A DNA stretch of 5,307 nucleotides from Micromonosporaceae bacterium (lineage in GTDB: Bacteria; Actinomycetota; Actinomycetes; Mycobacteriales; Micromonosporaceae). Of the stretch, positions 1-4,871 are shown piece after piece. The stretch lies in the NCBI GenBank assembly GCA_019689695.1, contig JADGHA010000312.1, positions 1 through 5,307 on the forward strand, given 5' to 3'. Positions within the stretch are counted from its first letter, which is position 1. Every line of letters begins with the position of its first letter. Both the position numbers and the translations under genes were made by a program. Below the pieces are notes generated by a model. It was not told where the DNA came from and made no database searches. It saw only the letters and a program-made list of their open reading frames with translations.

Positions 1-1
1 C

Positions 2-937
2 GACCGGGACATCCCGGGCCTGGTCAAGCAGGCCCGGGACGGCGACCCGCGGGCGGTCGCGCGGCTGATCAGCCTGGTCGAGGAGGGGGCCACCGAGGTG
101 GCCGCGGCGCTGGTCGGCCATCCCGGCTGCGCGCACGTCATCGGGCTGACCGGTTCGCCCGGTGTCGGCAAGTCCACAGTGACCAGTGAGCTGATCCGGG
201 CGTACCGCGCCGCGGGCCGGCGGGTCGGCGTGCTCGCCGTCGACCCGTCCAGCCCGTTCAGCGGCGGCGCGATCCTCGGGGACCGGGTCCGGATGCAGGA
301 CCACGCCACCGACGCCGGTGTCTACATCAGATCCATGTCGTCGCGCGGGCACCTCGGCGGCCTCGCCGCGGCCACCCCGCAGGCCGTGCGGGTGCTGGAA
401 GGCGCCGGCTGCGACATCGTCCTGGTGGAGACCGTCGGAGTGGGGCAGGCGGAGGTGGAGGTCGCGTCGCTGGCCGACACCACGCTGGTGCTGCTCGCGC
501 CCGGCATGGGCGACGCGATCCAGGCGGTCAAGGCCGGGATCCTGGAGATCGCGGATGTCTTCGTGGTGAACAAGGCCGACCGGGACGGCGCCGACGCCAC
601 CTACCGCGACATCCAGGGCATGCTCGCCCTCGGCGAGCGCGGCCCGGGCCAATGGCGCCCGCAGGTGGTCCGGGCGGTGGCCAACCGGGGTGAGGGGATC
701 GACGGCGTCGTGGCCGCGATCGGCAAGCACCGGGACTGGCTGGCCGCGCACGGCGAGCTGGCCCGGCGCCGCCAGCAGCGGGCCGCCGCCGAGATCGAGG
801 CGATCGCGCTGGGCACCCTGCGCGACCGGCTGGGCTCGGTCCGGGATGGTACGGCGCTGCCGAAGCTCGCCGCCCGGGTCGCGGCCGGCGAGCTGGACCC
901 GTACGCGGCAGCGAACGAACTCCTCCAGGGCCTCTAG
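2..937 (+). CDS. meaB: MeaB/ArgK-type GTPase, chaperone of B12-dependent acyl-CoA mutase (5' end outside window)
   Basis: This is a SIMIBI-class G protein. The MeaB family binds adenosylcobalamin-dependent acyl-CoA mutases and uses GTP hydrolysis to gate cofactor loading and protect the enzyme from inactivation; it acts in the cytosol. The frame is open from the first bases, and its opening residues (DIPGLVKQARDGDPRAVARL) match the family's N-terminal helix, so the GTG at 98 is internal and the true start lies a few codons upstream. Numbering from the first visible codon, the P-loop GSPGVGKST is at 51-59, the VDPSSPFSGGAILGDR segment at about 80-95, the switch region ETVGVGQAEVEV at 143-154, and the base-specificity motif NKAD at 190-193. 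A helical C-terminal arm, used for dimerisation in this family, ends at a TAG. The 311 visible residues are close to the family length of about 320-330. No defect is seen. The old name ArgK (arginine/ornithine transport kinase) is a historical misannotation. Confidence 0.95.
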   Translation, partial: DRDIPGLVKQARDGDPRAVARLISLVEEGATEVAAALVGHPGCAHVIGLTGSPGVGKSTVTSELIRAYRAAGRRVGVLAVDPSSPFSGGAILGDRVRMQDHATDAGVYIRSMSSRGHLGGLAAATPQAVRVLEGAGCDIVLVETVGVGQAEVEVASLADTTLVLLAPGMGDAIQAVKAGILEIADVFVVNKADRDGADATYRDIQGMLALGERGPGQWRPQVVRAVANRGEGIDGVVAAIGKHRDWLAAHGELARRRQQRAAAEIEAIALGTLRDRLGSVRDGTALPKLAARVAAGELDPYAAANELLQGL

Positions 938-962
938 GCTCCCGGCCGCTCCCAGGTCCCCC

Positions 963-1022
963 TTGATCAAGAGGTTAGCGGCGGCGAAGCGAGCATGTCG
1001 CCGCCGCTGACCTCATGATCAA
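963..1022. repeat. 24-bp inverted repeat with 12-nt loop; possible meaB terminator or dispersed palindrome
   Basis: The left arm (963-986) and right arm (999-1022) are reverse complements over 24 positions with two differences: A970 against A1015, and T976 against G1009. The second would be a G-U pair in RNA. The loop is 987-998. The arms begin and end in TTGATCA / TGATCAA and contain a GCGGCGG / CCGCCGC core. The element fills the gap between the meaB stop and the ABC ATPase ribosome site. As RNA it would form a very stable hairpin, but no T-run follows, so it is not a classical intrinsic terminator. It could stop or insulate meaB transcription, or be one copy of a dispersed genomic palindrome. 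Which of these applies cannot be decided from one copy. Confidence 0.8.
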
Positions 1023-1036
1023 CGCGAGGGGGTGGG

Positions 1037-1702
1037 GTGTACGGTACGGGCGTGGGCCGCTCCGTGCTGGTGGACGAGATCACCGTGGCGTACCGGAAGG
1101 ACGTGCCGGTGCTGCGTGACGTCTCGGTGCGCGTGGAGCCTGGGCAGATGCTGGCCGTCACCGGACCGTCCGGCGCGGGCAAGACGACACTGCTGTCGGC
1201 TATGGCCGGGCTGCTGCGACCCGTGCGGGGCACGGTCGCGGTGGACGGGACGCCGCTGCGCGACCGGGACCACGCGGTGTCCCAACGGGTGGTGCTCGTG
1301 CCGCAGGACAACGGCCTGGCCGCCATCCTCACCGCCGAGGAGAACCTGCACGTGGTGCTGATCGCGGCCGGGCTGCCGCCGGTCGAGGCGCGCCGGGTGA
1401 CCGCGCAGGCGCTGGACCGGCTGGGCCTCTCCGGCCAGGCCAACCAGCTGGTCGAGGAGCTCTCCGGCGGGCAGCAGCAGCGCACCGCGATCGCCCGGGG
1501 CCTGGCCCTGCGCGGCGACGTGCTGCTCGCCGACGAGGTCACCAGCGAGCTGGACGCGGCGAACCGGCAGCGCGTGCTCGACCTGCTGCGCGAGGAGGCC
1601 GAGCGGGGCGCGGCGGTCGTGTTTGCGACACACGATCCGGAGGCGGCCGCGACCTGCGACGCCGAGCTGCACCTGGTCGACGGGCGGGCCAGCCTGCGCT
1701 GA
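1037..1702 (+). CDS. ABC transporter ATP-binding protein, LolD/MacB/FtsE-like, no permease nearby
   Basis: This is a 221-residue stand-alone nucleotide-binding domain of the ABC superfamily. All motifs are present in order: A-loop aromatic Y19, Walker A GPSGAGKTT (43-51), Q-loop glutamine Q90 in VPQDNG, signature LSGGQQQR (142-149), Walker B DVLLADE (161-167) with catalytic E167, D-loop SELD (170-173) and H-loop H199 in ATHD. Size and motif style resemble the LolD/MacB/FtsE group, which drives membrane proteins that extract lipoproteins, export small molecules or control cell-wall hydrolases. The substrate here is unknown. The residue after the Walker B glutamate is Val168, where most relatives have proline (DEPTS). 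The GTG start at 1037 is chosen because GAGGGGG (1026-1032) lies 4 nt upstream; a second GTG at 1052 is possible but has no comparable site. No membrane protein is encoded beside it, so the partner must lie elsewhere. Confidence 0.88.
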   Translation: MYGTGVGRSVLVDEITVAYRKDVPVLRDVSVRVEPGQMLAVTGPSGAGKTTLLSAMAGLLRPVRGTVAVDGTPLRDRDHAVSQRVVLVPQDNGLAAILTAEENLHVVLIAAGLPPVEARRVTAQALDRLGLSGQANQLVEELSGGQQQRTAIARGLALRGDVLLADEVTSELDAANRQRVLDLLREEAERGAAVVFATHDPEAAATCDAELHLVDGRASLR

Positions 1703-1713
1703 TCGGCTCTCCC

Positions 1714-1729
1714 CCGGGGTGGTCCCCGG
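1714..1729. other. GC-only hairpin/palindrome after the ABC ATPase gene
   Basis: CCGGGG (1714-1719) and CCCCGG (1724-1729) form a perfect 6-bp stem around a TGGT loop, 11 nt after the ABC ATPase stop codon. There is no following T-run. In RNA it may act as a weak stem terminator of the upstream gene. In DNA it lies just upstream of the putative -10 box at 1731-1739, where a repressor site could also sit. Either role is inference. Confidence 0.4.
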
Positions 1730-1730
1730 C

Positions 1731-1739
1731 TAGTACGCT
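1731..1739 (+). promoter_or_regulatory. Putative -10 region of the Asp23-family gene
   Basis: TAGTACGCT contains TACGCT (1734-1739), which fits the actinobacterial TANNNT -10 pattern. It would start a transcript near 1745, giving a leader of about 33 nt that carries the strong ribosome site GGGGGAGGA (1765-1773). No convincing -35 hexamer is seen at the expected distance. The same TAGTA core recurs in front of the mutase gene. Confidence 0.4.
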
Positions 1740-1778
1740 CCCCACGGCCAGACCATCGCGACCAGGGGGAGGATCGGC

Positions 1779-2618
1779 ATGACCGATGTGGCTTCCGAGA
1801 TCGAGGTACGCCGGCAGGCCGAGGCCGCCGAGACATCCGCCCCGTCCGGCAACGGCGCTCCGCCCGCCGCCGCGGCGAAGGCGGCGCCCGTGACGGAGGG
1901 CGCCAGCAAGCCGGCCGACGATGCCGCGCCGGCCGCCGATGCTCCCGCGACCGCCACCGCCACCGCCAGCGCTCCGGCCGGGGCCGCGCCCACCGCCGAT
2001 GCTCCGGCCACCGAGGCTGCGCCGGCCGAAGCCGCCGCGCCGGCCGATGCCGCTGCGCCGGCCGATGCCGCTGCGCCGGCCGATGCCGCACCCGCCGCGG
2101 ACCCGGCGCCGGCCAGTGCCGTGGAGCGCGTCGGTGAGCAGGTCGGCGAGGTCGTCGAGCGGGCCAACCAGGCGGTGGAACGGGCCGTGGCGGCCTCCGG
2201 GCGGGTCGCCTCCGCCGTGGTCGAGCGGCTGCGCAACAACGCCGAGATGGCCGTGGAGCGCGGCACCACCAAAATCGCCGACGAGGTGGTGGAGAAGATC
2301 GCCGGCATCGCGGTGCGCGAGGTGCCCGGCGTGTACGACATCGGCGGCGACGCGGCCCGGCTGCTGGCCGGCCTGAAGGAGCGCGTCGGCCTGGGCGACG
2401 CCGACGACGAGACCGACCGCGGCATGCGGGTGCGCCTGGACGGCCGCACGGCCCAGATCAACATCACCCTCGTCATCGAGTACGGGTTCGTGGTGCACTC
2501 CGTCGCCGAGAAGGTGCGCACCAAGGTGATCAGCGCGGTGGAGAACCTGCTCGGCCTGGAGGTGACCGAGGTCAACATCCTGGTCGACGACGTGCACGTG
2601 CCGGACAACGCGGACTGA
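1779..2618 (+). CDS. Asp23/Gls24-family envelope stress protein with long Ala/Pro-rich N-terminus
   Basis: The C-terminal part (about residues 163-275) is an Asp23/Gls24 domain, seen from KIADEVVEKIAG, REVPGVYDIGG, the INITLVIEYG strand, and the closing GLEVTEVNILVDDVHVP. The founding members, S. aureus Asp23 and enterococcal Gls24, are abundant cell-envelope or stress proteins; Asp23 is tethered to the membrane by AmaP. Residues 20-115 are an Ala/Pro/Asp low-complexity tract, presumably disordered, including four six-residue APADAA-type repeats (81-104). Residues 114-162 look like a charged amphipathic helix, possibly a coiled coil. There is no signal peptide or membrane span, so it is probably cytoplasmic and membrane-associated only through a partner. 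ATG 1779 has GGGGGAGGA 5 nt upstream, an excellent ribosome site. At 279 residues it is longer than typical family members of about 120-180, because of the added N-terminus. The role in actinomycetes is not settled. Confidence 0.88.
   Translation: MTDVASEIEVRRQAEAAETSAPSGNGAPPAAAAKAAPVTEGASKPADDAAPAADAPATATATASAPAGAAPTADAPATEAAPAEAAAPADAAAPADAAAPADAAPAADPAPASAVERVGEQVGEVVERANQAVERAVAASGRVASAVVERLRNNAEMAVERGTTKIADEVVEKIAGIAVREVPGVYDIGGDAARLLAGLKERVGLGDADDETDRGMRVRLDGRTAQINITLVIEYGFVVHSVAEKVRTKVISAVENLLGLEVTEVNILVDDVHVPDNAD
2019..2090 (+). repeat. Four tandem 18-bp repeats inside the Asp23-family gene
   Basis: Four in-frame 18-bp units start at 2019, 2037, 2055 and 2073. Units two and three are identical (GCGCCGGCCGATGCCGCT), unit four differs at its last base, and unit one differs at a few positions. 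They encode APAEAA once and APADAA three times. Near-identity at the DNA level, including synonymous sites, indicates recent duplication by slippage or unequal crossover, so copy number may vary between strains without breaking the frame. Confidence 0.9.
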
Positions 2619-2639
2619 CCGCGCCGGCCACCTGGTTCC

Positions 2640-2676
2640 TTACCGATCGTTCAGGTCATCGCCTAGTATCGGCTGC
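2640..2676 (+). promoter_or_regulatory. Promoter for a leaderless mutase transcript
   Basis: TAGTAT (2664-2669) is a perfect TANNNT -10 box ending 7 nt before the A of the ATG at 2677. A transcript would therefore begin at or next to the start codon. A weak -35 candidate, TTACCG (2640-2645), sits 18 bp upstream. No Shine-Dalgarno sequence precedes this ATG, which fits leaderless translation, common in actinobacteria. The promoter gives the mutase its own transcription start, separate from the Asp23-family gene 58 bp upstream. Confidence 0.6.
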
Positions 2677-4350
2677 ATGGACGCCGAAGGGGTCGAGGCC
2701 GGGCGGGCGCGCTGGCAGGCGCGCTACGACGCGGCGCGCAAGCGGGACGCGGACTTCACCACGCTCTCCGGGATGACCGTGGAGCCGGTGTACGGGCCGC
2801 CGCCGGGTGTGGACGTGCCCGGCTTCGAGCGGATCGGCTGGCCGGGGGAGTTCCCGTTCACCCGCGGGCTCTACCCGACCGGCTACCGGGGCCGCACCTG
2901 GACGATCCGGCAGTTCTCCGGCTTCGGCAACGCCGAGCAGACCAACCAGCGGTACAAGATGCTGCTCGCCGCCGGCGGGGGCGGGCTGTCGGTCGCGTTC
3001 GACATGCCGACCCTGATGGGGCGCGACTCGGACGACCCGGCCTCGCTGGGTGAGGTCGGGCACTGCGGGGTGGCCATCGACTCGGCCGCCGACATGGACA
3101 TCCTGTTCGACGGCATCGACCTCGGCGCCATCACCACCAGCATGACCATCTCCGGGCCGGCGGTGCCCATCTTCTGCATGTACCTGGTCGCCGCCGAGCG
3201 CCAGGGCGCCGATCTGTCCAAGCTGGACGGCACGCTGCAGACCGACATCTTCAAGGAGTACATCGCCCAGAAGGAGTGGCTGTTCCCGCCCGAGCCGCAC
3301 CTGCGGCTGATCGGCGACCTGATGGAGTACTGCACCGCGGAGATCCCCCGGTACAAGCCGCTGTCGGTCTCCGGCTACCACATCCGGGAGGCCGGCGCGA
3401 CCGCCGCGCAGGAGCTGGCGTTCACCCTCGCCGACGGCTTCGGCTACGTCGAGCTGGGCCGCCGCCGCGGCCTGGACGTGGACGTGTTCGGGCCGGGGCT
3501 GAGCTTCTTCTTCGACGCGCACATCGACTTCTTCGAGGAGATCGCCAAGTTCCGGGCGGCGCGGCGGATCTGGGCGCGCTGGATGCGCGACGTCTACGGG
3601 GCGAAGACCGAGAAGGCGCAGTGGCTGCGGTTCCACACCCAGACCGCCGGCGTCTCGCTCACCGCCCAGCAGCCGATGAACAACGTGGTGCGCACCACCG
3701 TGGAGGCGCTGGCCGCGGTCCTCGGCGGGACCAACTCGCTGCACACCAACGCGCTGGACGAGACGCTCGCCCTGCCCACCGAGGAGGCCGCCGAGGTGGC
3801 GCTGCGCACCCAGCAGGTGCTGATGGAGGAGACCGGAGTAACCAACGTGGCCGACCCGCTGGGCGGCTCGTGGTACGTGGAGGCGTTGACCGACCGGCTG
3901 GAGGCCGAGGCGGAGAAGATCTTCGCGCGCATCATCGAGATGGGCGGCGACGGCACGATCACCAGCGGCATCCTGCGCGGCATCGAGGACGGCTGGTTCA
4001 CCTCGGAGATCGCCGAGGCCGCGTTCGCCTACCAGCAGGCGGTGGAGAAGGGCGACAAGAAGATCGTCGGGGTGAACGTCCACACCGGCACCATCGCCCG
4101 GGACCTGGAGATCCTGCGCATCCCGCACGAGGTGGAGCTGGCCCAGAAGCAGCTGCTCGCGCAGCGCCGCAAGGAGCGGGACCAGTCCGCTGTGGACAGG
4201 GCGCTGGGCCGGATGGTGGCGGCGGCGCGCACCGACGAGAACCTGATCCCGTCCATGTTGGATGCCGCTCGCGCCGAGGCGACGCTGGGCGAGATCTGCA
4301 ACGCCCTGCGTGCGGAGTGGGGCGTCTACCGGGAGCCGGCCAGGTTCTGA
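2677..4350 (+). CDS. icmA: Acyl-CoA mutase large subunit, isobutyryl-CoA mutase type (IcmA-like)
   Basis: This is the catalytic large subunit of an adenosylcobalamin-dependent acyl-CoA mutase. IcmA with the small B12-binding subunit IcmB interconverts isobutyryl-CoA and n-butyryl-CoA, linking valine and fatty-acid breakdown to polyketide precursor supply. The 557 residues cover the substrate-binding TIM barrel (TWTIRQF at 74-80, GLSVAFDMPT at 103-112, VSGYHIREAGAT at 231-242) and the barrel-closing end. They lack a C-terminal DxHxxG cobalamin domain, as expected of IcmA (about 566 residues). Residue 80 is Phe and residue 198 (in EYIAQKEW) is Gln, the pair that defines IcmA; methylmalonyl-CoA mutase has Tyr and Arg there. 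Y234-H235 match its catalytic Tyr-His pair. Ala107 lies where 2-hydroxyisobutyryl-CoA mutase is expected to carry a distinguishing Asp. ATG 2677 is fixed by the -10 box just upstream. The small subunit is not in the window. Automatic annotation would probably read methylmalonyl-CoA mutase. A pivalyl-CoA or isovaleryl-CoA mutase remains possible. Confidence 0.88.
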   Translation: MDAEGVEAGRARWQARYDAARKRDADFTTLSGMTVEPVYGPPPGVDVPGFERIGWPGEFPFTRGLYPTGYRGRTWTIRQFSGFGNAEQTNQRYKMLLAAGGGGLSVAFDMPTLMGRDSDDPASLGEVGHCGVAIDSAADMDILFDGIDLGAITTSMTISGPAVPIFCMYLVAAERQGADLSKLDGTLQTDIFKEYIAQKEWLFPPEPHLRLIGDLMEYCTAEIPRYKPLSVSGYHIREAGATAAQELAFTLADGFGYVELGRRRGLDVDVFGPGLSFFFDAHIDFFEEIAKFRAARRIWARWMRDVYGAKTEKAQWLRFHTQTAGVSLTAQQPMNNVVRTTVEALAAVLGGTNSLHTNALDETLALPTEEAAEVALRTQQVLMEETGVTNVADPLGGSWYVEALTDRLEAEAEKIFARIIEMGGDGTITSGILRGIEDGWFTSEIAEAAFAYQQAVEKGDKKIVGVNVHTGTIARDLEILRIPHEVELAQKQLLAQRRKERDQSAVDRALGRMVAAARTDENLIPSMLDAARAEATLGEICNALRAEWGVYREPARF

Positions 4351-4871
4351 CGTCAGGTGGGATTCCCTCAGCACGTAGTGGTGGCGGCCACCGGTCTCAC
4401 TGAAGAGTATCGACCGCTCAGGTCGTTGATCATGCCAACAGGCGTTTAGCAGCGAGGGCCGGTCTGAGAGGCGGCGGCTGGGGAGCTCCCGCTAACTTCT
4501 GTCGGCTACTGCCGGAAACATGCCGGAGAACCCATGCCTGGGCCTGCTCCATCCGAACGCCCCTGGATACGGTCGGTCGTTGCTGGCAGCACGCTCAGCA
4601 TCTCCCGCACTCCTGCAGTGGTTCCAGTAGACCCCAGTGGGCGCTGATCAACCTCGTCGTAATCGAGGGAGGTGTTCTTAGTCAGCGATCACCCAAGTGT
4701 CAAGCACGAAGCCGATAGAACTTGCCGCGCAATGGTGAAGGCACATGGGCCTGGGCGGTGTGAAGATGACTGCTCGCTCCAATCGGCCGGCGACGCGCAC
4801 GGCTGTGACAGGGGCTCACCCGTGCCGGACGCCGTGATCGTCGACCCTTCAGGAGGGTCGGGAGGGTCAGA
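4351..4871. other. 521-bp intergenic stretch of lower G+C; likely junction between core and acquired DNA
   Basis: By hand count this stretch is about 63% G+C, clearly below the genes before it. I find no tRNA, no regularly spaced repeats and no transposase fragment. Small hairpins occur, including GGTGG/CCACC at 4380-4392 (30 bp after the mutase stop, possibly a weak terminator) and CGACC/GGTCG at 4411-4425. An 8-bp inverted pair, GTTGATCA (4425-4432) and TGATCAAC (4645-4652), brackets about 210 bp and shares its sequence with the ends of the 963-1022 repeat. A frame from GTG 4672 to TGA 4875 (67 codons) overlaps the helicase ATG, but its third-position G+C is only background-like, so I do not call it a gene. 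The helicase promoter should lie here but no clear box was found. Confidence 0.6.
4842..4868 (+). promoter_or_regulatory. Duplicated Shine-Dalgarno with hairpin in front of the Cas3-like gene
   Basis: GGAGGGTC occurs twice, at 4852-4859 and 4861-4868; the second copy sits 5 nt or less before ATG 4872 with its GGAGGG core ideally placed. Upstream, CGACCCT (4842-4848) pairs perfectly with AGGGTCG (4854-4860) around a 5-nt loop, hiding the first copy. The same GACCCT can alternatively pair with AGGGTC at 4863-4868, hiding the second. This could tune translation of the helicase; the pairing is seen in the sequence, the regulatory role is inference. Confidence 0.45.

Noticed and set aside
98..100. 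GTG as the start of meaB
   Set aside because: The frame stays open to the window edge and the 32 upstream codons match the MeaB N-terminal helix, so the gene starts outside the window.
967..2091. 374-codon minus-strand frame across the ABC and Asp23 genes
   Set aside because: Its Arg/Pro/Ser-rich translation is typical of a shadow frame in high-G+C DNA, and it lies opposite two well-supported genes.
2619..2676. Cobalamin riboswitch upstream of the mutase
   Set aside because: The 58-bp gap is too short for one, and the -10 box position leaves essentially no 5' leader.
2656..4374. 572-codon minus-strand frame opposite the mutase
   Set aside because: It is longer than the mutase only because stop codons are rare in this base composition; the + strand protein has full family motifs and this one has none.
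4481..4490. Perfect 10-bp palindrome GGGAGCTCCC
   Set aside because: Short palindromes of this size are expected in GC-rich DNA and no second copy or nearby promoter supports an operator.
4619..4642. Possible tRNA T-arm remnant (GGTTCCAGTAGACCCC) as an attachment site
   Set aside because: The TTCRA loop consensus is not met, and no acceptor stem or anticodon arm can be built around it.
4351..4871. CRISPR array or leader next to the Cas3-like gene
   Set aside because: I looked for direct repeats of 25-40 bp at regular spacing and found none; only chance 8-mers such as GGTCGTTG recur.
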